Positions 1 through 6,669 of a DNA stretch of 7,277 nucleotides are shown here, piece by piece. Position numbers and translations under genes: made by a program. The stretch is from contig CAJWOB010000125.1 of NCBI GenBank assembly GCA_913043885.1, forward strand, positions 1-7,277, given 5' to 3'. Source of the DNA: an uncultured Spirochaetaceae bacterium. GTDB taxonomy: Bacteria; Spirochaetota; Spirochaetia; SZUA-6; Bin103. The notes beneath the pieces were generated by a model. It was given only the letters and a program-made list of their open reading frames with translations, made no database searches and was not told the DNA's origin. How positions within the stretch are numbered: position 1 is the first letter of the stretch; each line of letters begins with the position of its first letter.

Positions 1-709
1 CCTCCCGCTCCGCCGCCTCTCCCTCCGATTCCTCCATTCGCGCGTCCGCCGCCGCGCGCGCGTTGCGCTCTCCCATGCGCGCCACCGTTCGCCACCAGTC
101 GCTGGGGGTCCGCGGGCGTACCAGCACGGTGCGCAGATCGTGACAGGCCACGCAGCGGTTCAGCAGCACGCTCCGGCCGTCGGCGAGTGAGGTGGTGCTG
201 GCCAGCTCGGCAGTCGGGGCGCTGGCGGGCATGCCCGCCTGGTCGATCAGCCGTAGGACCCGAGCCGACGCCGCGGCATCCAGGCCGCCGCTCAGCCCGG
301 CGCGGCGGCTCAGCTGCACCTCGCGCAGGCCGGTGGGAACCGACAGGCCCAGCAGCAGCACCGTGCCGAGGGTGGGGACCAGCTGCGACTCCAGGTGCTT
401 GAAGAAGCGGACGATCGCCACCTTGATGGTGACGAGCACGCCGATGCTCATGCCCAGCAGCAGGTGCATGACCGAACGAGCGGGCAGCTCGATCTGCACC
501 GTCCACAGCCGCGGCACCATCTCCACCATCAGGTAGATGTAGATGGCCAGATAGAGATAGCCGGTGAGGCGGTGGATCAGCATCAGCCGCGGCGGCGCGG
601 AGCTGACATGCCGCTCGTGGTCGAACGGATACCCCCACAGCCGGTACATCAGGAAGGTGTTGGCGGCGCCCAGTGCAAGAAAGACCAGGCCCAGGAGGAT
701 GTTGATCAA
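1..709 (-). CDS. Membrane protein with C-terminal c-type cytochrome motif (partial, runs off left edge)
   Basis: The reading frame on the minus strand is open from the sulfatase stop to the window edge, about 236 codons. Taking TTG at 707-709 as start, hydrophobic segments lie near residues 2-24, 43-64, 78-103 and 108-126, suggesting four membrane helices. Histidines 46 and 82 sit in or beside helices 2 and 3 and could bind haem b, as in small cytochrome b561-like domains (inference). A soluble part follows with CVACH at 186-190, the CxxCH haem c attachment motif, so a membrane-bound electron-transfer role is likely. No ATG or GTG lies near the N-terminus. GGAGA at 723-727 is 13 bases from the TTG and 7 from an ATT, so the start is uncertain. 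It lies 18 bases after the sulfatase stop, in the same direction and frame, probably in one transcript. The exact family was not recognised. Confidence 0.72.
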   Translation of the reverse strand, partial: MINILLGLVFLALGAANTFLMYRLWGYPFDHERHVSSAPPRLMLIHRLTGYLYLAIYIYLMVEMVPRLWTVQIELPARSVMHLLLGMSIGVLVTIKVAIVRFFKHLESQLVPTLGTVLLLGLSVPTGLREVQLSRRAGLSGGLDAAASARVLRLIDQAGMPASAPTAELASTTSLADGRSVLLNRCVACHDLRTVLVRPRTPSDWWRTVARMGERNARAAADARMEESEGEAAERE

Positions 710-727
710 GACAATGCTGGCGTCTCC

Positions 728-2194
728 TCAGTACGGGCCGATCCGCTCCGTACCCACGTCGACGGCGGCTAGCACCGAGGCGTCGAAGCTGGCCTCGGTG
801 AGCTCTAGCCGCAGCTCCCGAAAGTCGGGGTCGTCCCACCGGTTGTCGTGCTCGTTGGGGTCGAGCTCCAGGTCGTACAGCTCCCCGACCTGGTGGCCAT
901 GGTAGCTGACCAGCTTGTGCGTACGGGTGCGGTACATCGTTGCCGCGGTGTCCCGCCCCTGCGGAGAATCGAGCGCGTCGAAGTACTCGCAGCGAACCGC
1001 GTGTCGCTGAATCCCGCCGCCTAGCAGCGACTGCCCGACCATCCACGCAGGAACGTCGAGTCCCGCCGCCTCCAGCAGCGTGGGTGGCAGGTCGGAAAGC
1101 TCGATCAGTTCGTCCGACTCGCGGGGCTCCCGCAGCCGCGCCGGCCACCGCAGGATCAGCGGCACCCGCACCAGCCCCTCATAGAAACGACAACCCTTCT
1201 CGACCAGCCCGTGGTCTCCCAGCATCTCGCCGTGGTCGCTGGTGAAGATCACCAGCGTGTCCTCCTGCTGTCCGCTCTCTTCGAGGGCGCCCAGGATGCG
1301 GCCGACCTGATCGTCGATCTGGGCGATCATCGCGTGATAGGCGGCGATCAGCGTAGCTGCATCGCGTCGCACCGCCGGTCCAGTTTCCGGCGCGGCGTGG
1401 GCGTCCGGCGAAACCGGCAGCACCGGGTTGGCGATGTCGAGCTCCTCGGGGTTGCGAGCCTCGCCCTGGAACTCGATCCGGGCCAGGGCGGCCTGCTGCG
1501 CCAGGTCGCTGTCACGAAACGCGGGGGCGGGCATCTCTTCCGGTGCGAAGCGGGCGCGATAGTCCGCCGGCGGATTGAAGGGCGGATGCGGGTCGTAGAT
1601 GTTGACGCTCAACAGCCACGGCGCATCGCTGCCGGCGCGCTCCTGGATGAAGCCGATCGACTCCTCCGCGCACCAGGTGGTCTGATGCAGCGGCGCCGGT
1701 ACGCCGGCCGGATCCTTCACCAGATCGGCCAGATTGGCTCCCTGGGAGCGCACCCAGTCGGCGTAGGCGTGGCCTTCCGGCCAGCCGTCGCGTGGCGCGT
1801 GGCTCCACTTGTAGAACGAGTAGCCGTCGTCTCCCCGCGGCTCCAGCCGCTGGTAGGAGCCCGCGAGGTGCAGCTTGCCCACCAGCCCGCAGTCATAGCC
1901 GGCGTCGGCGAGGGTGCGGGTAACCAGGGGATAGCGCCCGGTCCAGCGCAGGTTGCCGTTGCGCGTGTTCTGCGTGGCGCTCGGGTACACGCCGGTGAGG
2001 AAGCTCGCTCGGCTGGGGGTACAGATGGGGCTCTGGCAGAAAGCGTGGGTGAACGCCCAGCTGCTCTGCCACAGCTCGTCGAGGTTGGGAGTCTGCGCCA
2101 CCTGGCAGCCTCCGGCGCCGAGGGTGTCCCACCGCTGCTGGTCGGTGCACAGCCACAGTATTTTTGGCGGTCGAGTCGTTGGCGTCGTGGTCAC
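728..2194 (-). CDS. Type I sulfatase (formylglycine-dependent, alkaline-phosphatase fold)
   Basis: This 488-residue protein should hydrolyse sulfate esters, probably on a polysaccharide or glycan. The substrate cannot be read from sequence. The active-site signature CTPSR is at residues 58-62; Cys58 would be oxidised to formylglycine by a maturation enzyme not in this window. Other family landmarks are the metal-binding TDQQ at 17-20, GK-L-H at 106-109 (usually GKWH), DPHPPF at 201-206, and TSDHGEMLGDHG at 318-329 with the metal ligands Asp320 and His321. No signal peptide is visible, so it may be cytoplasmic or exported by an unseen route. The length is normal for the family and the frame is intact. 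The start is GTG at 2192-2194, giving an N-terminus that enters the first beta-strand (KILWLCTDQQ) after about ten residues. A TAGGA lies about 12 bases upstream, so ribosome-site support is modest. It is divergent to the sialidase-like gene and is followed by the cytochrome gene. Confidence 0.95.
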   Translation of the reverse strand: MTTTPTTRPPKILWLCTDQQRWDTLGAGGCQVAQTPNLDELWQSSWAFTHAFCQSPICTPSRASFLTGVYPSATQNTRNGNLRWTGRYPLVTRTLADAGYDCGLVGKLHLAGSYQRLEPRGDDGYSFYKWSHAPRDGWPEGHAYADWVRSQGANLADLVKDPAGVPAPLHQTTWCAEESIGFIQERAGSDAPWLLSVNIYDPHPPFNPPADYRARFAPEEMPAPAFRDSDLAQQAALARIEFQGEARNPEELDIANPVLPVSPDAHAAPETGPAVRRDAATLIAAYHAMIAQIDDQVGRILGALEESGQQEDTLVIFTSDHGEMLGDHGLVEKGCRFYEGLVRVPLILRWPARLREPRESDELIELSDLPPTLLEAAGLDVPAWMVGQSLLGGGIQRHAVRCEYFDALDSPQGRDTAATMYRTRTHKLVSYHGHQVGELYDLELDPNEHDNRWDDPDFRELRLELTEASFDASVLAAVDVGTERIGPY

Positions 2195-2203
2195 GCCCGA
2201 ACC

Positions 2204-3367
2204 ATGTCCTACCGGCCCTCCTCTATGGAAGAAACCTATCGCGGCGCCCTGGTCCCGAATACGATCGTGGCCGTGGGCGAAGCTTCAACCGCGGTGCCAG
2301 GCACCGTCATCCATCATGTTCCCGCCGAGACGGTCCGCTACGTCGGCTGCCCCTCCATCGTCGTGCTGCCATCGGGTAGCTATGTGGCGTCCCACTCCTA
2401 CTTTGGCAGTGGCTCCACTAACAGCGACAGCTACGTCTACCGCTCCGACGACCGGGGGACCAGTTGGCGCCGCATCGCCGAGATCAATGGCCAGATCTGG
2501 TCGAAGCTGTTTCTCCACGCCGGGGCGCCGTACATCGTCGGCACCGACCACTGCGATCGCAGCGGCGGCAGGCTGAACGGCAAGATGGTGATCCGGCGCT
2601 CCGACGACGAGGGACACACCTGGACCAAGGCCGATTCAGCGGCGACTGGGCTGCTCTCGGACCAAGACGGCTACCACACCGCGCCAACCGCGGTGACGGT
2701 TCACAACGGACGCATCTGGAAGGGTTTCGAGTTCGCTCCGGAGCCGGATCGGCGCACCTGGAGGGTGTTCGTCATCTCCGCTGACGTCGATGCCGACCTC
2801 CTGGATCGTGCCTCGTGGCGCTTCACCTCGCAGATGGACACCTGGGACGACTACCAGTGGATCGAGGGGAACATGGTGGTGACGCCGGAGGGGGGACTGA
2901 TCGACATCCTGCGCAGCAACGACCAGCGGAAGAAGGGGAGCCACGGCGTCGACGAGCCGGCCGCCCTCGTCCACGTCTCCAGCGACGGCACGACGCTGAC
3001 CCACGACGCAGTTGCCGATCGCGTCGACTTTCCCGGCGGCGGCGCCAAGTTCACCGTCAAACGCGACGCCGAGACCGGTCGCTACTTCGCGTTGGTCAAC
3101 CCGCAGGAAGGGCCAGACCTCTTCCGCAACGTGCTTGCGCTCTCCACATCAGACGACCTGCGCCGCTGGCGCGTGGTGCGGGAGCTGTTGAGCCACCCCG
3201 ACCCGGTCGCCCACGCCTTTCAGTACGTGGACTGGGAGTTCGACGGCGACGACATCGTCTTCGTGTCGCGGACCGCCTACGACGACGACGCGACCGGCGC
3301 CCATCGCGCCCACGACGCCAACTACGCCACCTTTCACCGCATAGCCGGATTCCGTGACGCGCGCTAG
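2204..3367 (+). CDS. Sialidase-like BNR/Asp-box beta-propeller protein
   Basis: This 387-residue protein has two clear Asp-boxes: SDDRGTSW at residues 81-88 and SDDEGHTW at 133-140. A weak third copy is SDDLRRW near the C-terminus. Asp-boxes mark the blades of the sialidase/BNR beta-propeller fold. The phrases YVGCPSIVVLPSG and YVASHSYFG near residues 46-67 resemble the first blade of sialidase-family proteins common in environmental genomes. True sialidase activity is not shown, since the arginine triad was not identified, and the protein may act on or bind another glycan. No signal peptide is visible. The start is ATG 2204-2206; ATG 2225-2227 is an equally good candidate, and neither has a Shine-Dalgarno site. 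The frame stays open far upstream on the sulfatase's opposite strand, which is treated as a shadow. Its TAG stop overlaps the stop of the convergent lyase gene. The neighbouring sulfatase suggests a shared role in breaking down sulfated polysaccharide (inference). Confidence 0.85.
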   Translation: MSYRPSSMEETYRGALVPNTIVAVGEASTAVPGTVIHHVPAETVRYVGCPSIVVLPSGSYVASHSYFGSGSTNSDSYVYRSDDRGTSWRRIAEINGQIWSKLFLHAGAPYIVGTDHCDRSGGRLNGKMVIRRSDDEGHTWTKADSAATGLLSDQDGYHTAPTAVTVHNGRIWKGFEFAPEPDRRTWRVFVISADVDADLLDRASWRFTSQMDTWDDYQWIEGNMVVTPEGGLIDILRSNDQRKKGSHGVDEPAALVHVSSDGTTLTHDAVADRVDFPGGGAKFTVKRDAETGRYFALVNPQEGPDLFRNVLALSTSDDLRRWRVVRELLSHPDPVAHAFQYVDWEFDGDDIVFVSRTAYDDDATGAHRAHDANYATFHRIAGFRDAR

Positions 3368-4776
3368 AGCGGCTCGAACCGCGCCTGGAAGAAGCGCAGA
3401 TAGTCGGGCTCGTACACCATCCGCATCCCCCGCGTTTGCGTTCGTTGCTCGAACACCGCCCGGAGCGACTCGGCCACCACGTCCATGTGCGCCTGGGTGT
3501 AGACCCGGCGCGGAATCGCCAGCCGCATCAGCTCCAGTGCCGGGTAGCGATGGTCGTTGCTGTCGGGATCGCGTCCGGCACTGACGACGCCGCGTTCCAT
3601 CCCGCGCACCGCCGAGTCGAGGTAGAGCTGCGCGGCAAGGGTCTGCGCCGGGAACTGGTCCTGCGGGATGTGCGGATAGAACGCCCTCGCATCCAGAAAC
3701 ACCGCACGGCCGCCGACCGGCTGGACGATCGGGATGTCCCACTGCGTCAGCAGGTCGCCGAGATAGCGAACCTGGCCGACGCGGGAGCGAACGTGGTCAT
3801 CCTCGACCGCCTCCTCGATGCTGATGGCGAGTGCCTGCATGTCCCGCCCCGCCATGCCGCCGTAGGTATGCAGCCCCTCATACACCACCACCAGGTTGCG
3901 GAGCCGGTCGAACAGGTTCGCGTCGTTCACTGCCAACCACCCGCCGATGTTCACCAGATGACCCTTCTTCGCGCTCATCCATGCACCGTCGGTGTAGCTG
4001 CAGAACTCGAGCAGGATCTCGGCGATGGTCTTGGCGGCGTATCCTTCCTCGCGTTCCTGGATGAACAGCGCGTTCTCCACCATGCGGGTGGCGTCCAGGT
4101 AGATGGGGATGCCGTGCTGCTGGCACAGCGCGCGCAACTCGCGCAGATTGGCCATGCTCACTGGCTGGCCGCCTGCCATGTTCACCGTGCCGGCGAGGCT
4201 CACGTAGGGCACCTACTCGGCCCCAACTCGGGCGATCAACGCCGCCAGCTGGTCCAGATCGACGTCTCCCTTGAATGGGTGCTCGCTCGCAGGGTCGTGG
4301 GCTTCCGGGATGATGACGTCGACAAAGGTGCCGCCGGCAAGCTCCTGGTGCAGACGGGTGGTGGTGAAGTACATGTTGCCGGGGATGTGGTCGCCGTTCT
4401 CGATGAACGCCTGGCTGAGCAGGTGTTCGGCGCCGCGACCCTGGTGCGTGGGAATGACGTGGCGATAGCCGTAGTGGGCGCGCACCGCCTCCTCGAGACG
4501 ATAGAAGTTGCGGCTGCCGGCGTACGCCTCGTCGCCCATCATCATTCCCGCCCACTGCCGATCGTTCATCGCGCTGGTGCCACTGTCAGTGAGTAGGTCG
4601 ATGTAGACGTCCTCTGAGCGCAGCAGGAAGGTGTTGAAGCCGGCCTCGCGGGCTGCTGCGGTCCGCGCCTCCGCGTCGATCATGCGAATGGGCTCGACCA
4701 TCTTGATCTTCCAGGGCTCCGCCCACGATCGGCGGCCCGCCTGCTGCCCCATGGTCATCGGCGTTCGTTCGGTCAT
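3364..4776 (-). pseudogene. tpl: Tyrosine phenol-lyase (beta-tyrosinase), interrupted by one in-frame TAG
   Basis: The two halves (3364-4212 and 4216-4776) lie in one frame and together span about 470 codons, the usual length of this PLP enzyme, which splits L-tyrosine to phenol, pyruvate and ammonia. Numbered from ATG 4774-4776, it keeps Tyr85, QGR at 112-114, Thr138, TVN ending at 199, DATR with Asp228, and the PLP lysine in SAKKG near 271. These match Tyr71, Gln98-Arg100, Thr124, Asn185, Asp214 and Lys257 of the Citrobacter enzyme. The MERG motif (Arg near 395) and C-terminal LRFFQARF are the tyrosine-lyase forms; tryptophanase has VEIG and LRHF there. One TAG at 4213-4215 replaces codon 188, between GAE and the VPYVSLAG strand, where the known enzyme has Asn. 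GTG follows immediately, so reinitiation is conceivable, but neither half should work alone. Nonsense mutation and sequencing error remain open. It is convergent with the sialidase-like gene. Confidence 0.9.
4213..4215 (-). other. tpl: In-frame TAG interrupting tyrosine phenol-lyase
   Basis: The codons read GGG GCC GAG TAG GTG CCC TAC on the minus strand. The lyase alignment continues without gap or overlap on both sides, so exactly one sense codon has been replaced. Genes here also end with TAG (3364-3366 and 4944-4946), so TAG is a normal stop in this DNA. Confidence 0.88.
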
Positions 4777-4953
4777 CCGTCCTCCCGGCCGGTGCGCCTG
4801 CAGCAGCCCGTGTCGCACCGCCCAGGTCGCGGCCTCGGCACGGCTGCCGGCGTCGATCTTGCGGTAGACGTTGCGGATGTGGGTCTCGACCGTCTTGTCG
4901 GCGATGCTGAGCTCCCTGCCGATCTCCTTGTTGGCGGCTGCCGCTACCAGCCG
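4777..4953 (-). pseudogene. LuxR-type helix-turn-helix C-terminal fragment
   Basis: Fifty-nine codons encode the C-terminal DNA-binding end of a LuxR/FixJ-family regulator. Visible landmarks are NKEIGREL, then SIADKTVETHIRNVYRKI, which covers the recognition helix, and SRAEAATWAVRHGLL at the end. In intact proteins this follows a sensor or receiver domain and the helix containing the TPRE motif. Both are absent, and the upstream frame does not resemble LuxR. No ATG, GTG or TTG precedes the HTH in this frame. There is also no stop before the lyase: the fragment reads straight in frame into tpl. It begins at the point where the aldolase gene ends, in a different frame. It is best read as a gene remnant or an assembly join rather than a working regulator. 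In an intact relative it may have been the regulator beside tpl (inference). Confidence 0.8.
4780..4786 (-). promoter_or_regulatory. Shine-Dalgarno site of the tyrosine phenol-lyase gene
   Basis: GGGAGGA on the minus strand ends three bases before ATG 4774-4776. It is the strongest ribosome binding site in the window and decides the lyase start over the GTG at 4816-4818, which lies inside LuxR-like sequence. The spacing from the GGAGG core to the ATG is four bases, slightly short but workable. It also shows that this segment is bacterial. Confidence 0.7.
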
Positions 4954-5678
4954 AGCTTCGATGTGCGGCCGTGCTTCTCCAGTAGGCCGGCGATGGCGTC
5001 CTTGGTCAGGTCGAAGACCGCCACCCCTTCCATGTAGTGATGGAAGAACCCCTTACCGGCAGCCTTCAGCTTCTCTTCTATCTTCTCGTGCACCTCTTTG
5101 ACCTTCGGGTGCTGCGGCTCTCCGGGGAGGCCCAGGCTCTGCGCCATGTCCTCGGCCCCGAGGGCGAAGTAGTCGATGCCCTCCACCTCGAGGATCTCGT
5201 CCAGGTTCTCGTACGCCACCACGCTCTCCAGCTGCGGCACGATTACCGTGTTGGCGTTGACGTCGCGGAACATGCGCGGGTGGTCGCCGTCGATCTGGCT
5301 CCGCAGCGTTCCCACACTTGTGGCGCTGCGCAGGCCGAGCGGTGCAAAGAAGCTGTACTTCACCAGGTCTTCCGCCTCTTGCTTCGTGAGCAGGTTCGGG
5401 ACGGTGAGGACGCGCACGCCGCGGTCCAGGAAGCTGAGGAGCGTGCTCTCGTCCTTGTCCGGCACCCGCACGGTTACGGTCATGCTGTGCGCCTCGGCGA
5501 TGTGGCACATCTCTGCGATCTCGCTGGGCGTCACGGGCGTGTGCTGCGCGTCGAATGCGACGAAGTCGATGCCCATGCAGCCGGCAAGGTCGACCATCTC
5601 GCCGGAGGACTCTTTGAAGCTGAGGCCGAGAGCCTTCTCGCCCTTGGCGGCGCGCTCGAGGATTCCATTGGGAACCAT
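4944..5678 (-). CDS. HpcH/HpaI-family aldolase (class II, metal-dependent)
   Basis: This 244-residue protein belongs to the HpcH/HpaI aldolase / citrate lyase beta family, TIM-barrel enzymes that cleave or form 2-keto-3-deoxy-type acids to give pyruvate or a related keto acid plus an aldehyde. The substrate cannot be told here. The catalytic set is in place: His46 in FDAQH, Arg71 in VRVP, Glu151 in PQLES and Asp177 in LGAEDM. These correspond to His45, Arg70, Glu149 and Asp175 of HpaI, with the Glu and Asp binding the metal. The common D-x-E-H is D-x-Q-H here, and the usual P-x-G-x-RG loop reads APLGLRSA. The start ATG 5676-5678 gives a normal N-terminus (ILERAAKGEKALG), but no Shine-Dalgarno site is visible. 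The last residues (TSKLGW) and the stop coincide with the beginning of the LuxR fragment, so the C-terminal tail may be altered by a join. The length is close to the family norm. Confidence 0.9.
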   Translation of the reverse strand: MVPNGILERAAKGEKALGLSFKESSGEMVDLAGCMGIDFVAFDAQHTPVTPSEIAEMCHIAEAHSMTVTVRVPDKDESTLLSFLDRGVRVLTVPNLLTKQEAEDLVKYSFFAPLGLRSATSVGTLRSQIDGDHPRMFRDVNANTVIVPQLESVVAYENLDEILEVEGIDYFALGAEDMAQSLGLPGEPQHPKVKEVHEKIEEKLKAAGKGFFHHYMEGVAVFDLTKDAIAGLLEKHGRTSKLGW

Positions 5679-5737
5679 GCAGCGAGTACGAGATAGCCGC
5701 TGAGTGCGCGCGAGCCCGTTTCCGCGTCTGCGTCAGT

Positions 5738-6660
5738 GCGAACGAAGCGCAGCGAGTAGAGCTCGGCGTTCTTCATGAAGAAGCGGATCTTGCGGAATGG
5801 CTTCTTTGTCTTCCAGGGGAACACGGTGTCACCACCGAACTCGGGACGCGCCGCGGGGACGGTGGCATCGCCCCGCCAGGTGACGCGATGAGCGGTGGCG
5901 TCGCCGGTGAAGACGTCGCACTCCTCGCGCGAGCGGCCGGGCAACAGTTCGTCCCCCTGGTCCACCACCTCGACCTTGATGTAACCCCCGGCGTGGCAGC
6001 GGCCGTTGATCTCGAGGGCACCACCTTCCGACAGCAGCGGTCGCGTCACTAGCAGCCCCTCACGATGAGGCCCGGCATCGAAGGACACGAAGCCATCCTT
6101 GCGCATGCGCAGCCGTCCGAGGCCGAAGCTCACCAACGACGGGTCGCTGATCTCCGGATGCTCCATCCCCTCGCGCGGGCCCCACATCCAGTAGTCGTGG
6201 TGGTTGGCGCAGCCGCCTTAATAGATCAACAGATCGTCGCCATCCTCGATCGGCGGCGAGCAGACCGTCACCATCCCCTGGTCCCAGCTGCCTGCCTCTC
6301 CGGTCTCCAGCCAGGGCCGGCGCTTGCCCAGCCGCCGCCAACGTTTGCGGTCGCGGCTGGCGACAAGCTGCACGTCCATGGTGTTGTCGACTCGGTGGAG
6401 CACGTTGAGGAAGCCGACGAACTGGCTGCCCACCTCGTACTGGGTCATGCCGTAGAAGCCGTCGTCGATGTTGTCCTCCTCCTCGTCGTCCGGCCGTAGC
6501 AGGAGGTAGGGCTGGCTCCAGTGGATCATGTCGGGGCTCTCCGCCTGCGAGATGCGGCGGCGGTTCTGCTTGGCGAAGTCGTGGGGGTAGCGCGGTCCGG
6601 GGTTGGTGGGACCGACCGGGTTGCGGGGGTTGAGGGCGGGGGCCATGGGACGGGCAGCAG
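5738..6660 (-). pseudogene. Beta-propeller glycosidase-like protein (GH43/GH32-type fold), broken
   Basis: The recognisable sequence begins near NPRNPVGPTN (about 6631). It continues through SPDMIHWSQP, DDGFYGMTQYEVG, DTMDVQLVASRD, GSWDQGMVTVCSPP and DDLLIY, and resumes after an in-frame TAA (6218-6220) with GGC-NHHDYWMWG. Phrases such as S-x-D-x-x-x-W and a YYGG turn are typical of the five-bladed propeller group (GH32/43/62/68-like). The later part, with SFDAG and a jelly-roll-like ending, resembles proteins of environmental bacteria that accompany sulfatases and sialidases. Only one codon separates the halves, where Tyr (TAC) would be expected. The N-terminal blades are missing, replaced by CH-domain sequence in the same frame. 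Family-like sequence ends near 5738; the frame then runs on to 5531 inside the aldolase gene, so the true stop has been lost, probably to a frameshift or join near 5680-5740. Substrate and activity are unknown. Confidence 0.7.
6218..6220 (-). other. In-frame TAA interrupting the glycosidase-like gene
   Basis: The codons read CTG TTG ATC TAT TAA GGC GGC on the minus strand. Both flanks are family-like and in the same frame, so a single base (TAC to TAA) explains the break. Whether it is a real mutation or a sequencing error cannot be told from one sequence. Confidence 0.85.
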
Positions 6661-6669
6661 CGCGCCTAC

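Noticed and set aside
1211..2203. The plus-strand frame of the sialidase-like gene stays open for 331 codons upstream, opposite the sulfatase.
   Set aside because: The opposite strand is a well-conserved sulfatase, and the upstream translation has no family features. Long open antisense frames are common in GC-rich coding DNA.
2250..2320. A weak sigma-70-like promoter for the sulfatase inside the sialidase-like gene (TTGAAG and TCGTAT, minus strand).
   Set aside because: The -10 element is poor and the match is no better than chance in this sequence.
3436..4596. A 386-codon plus-strand frame opposite tyrosine phenol-lyase.
   Set aside because: Its translation is His/Arg/Val-rich without recognisable motifs, and the lyase on the other strand is certain. 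It is a shadow.
3364..4776. Tryptophanase (tnaA) as the identity of the PLP lyase.
   Set aside because: The MERG and LRFF motifs and the overall text match tyrosine phenol-lyase; tryptophanase has different residues at these substrate-selecting sites.
4774..4818. GTG 4816-4818 as the lyase start.
   Set aside because: It lies inside the LuxR HTH tail, and the strong GGGAGGA before ATG 4774-4776 sets a better start.
4935..4953. A hairpin with a 6-bp stem (CGGCTG/CAGCCG) at the aldolase stop.
   Set aside because: The stem is short, no T-run follows, and it lies within the LuxR-coding fragment, so it was not called a terminator.
5037..5696. A 219-codon plus-strand frame opposite the aldolase.
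   Set aside because: It is the antisense image of a conserved aldolase, with no motif or ribosome site.
4213..6220. Recoded stops (pyrrolysine, or TAA/TAG read as an amino acid).
   Set aside because: The two breaks use different codons, TAG terminates other genes here normally, and no downstream insertion element or suppressor tRNA is visible.
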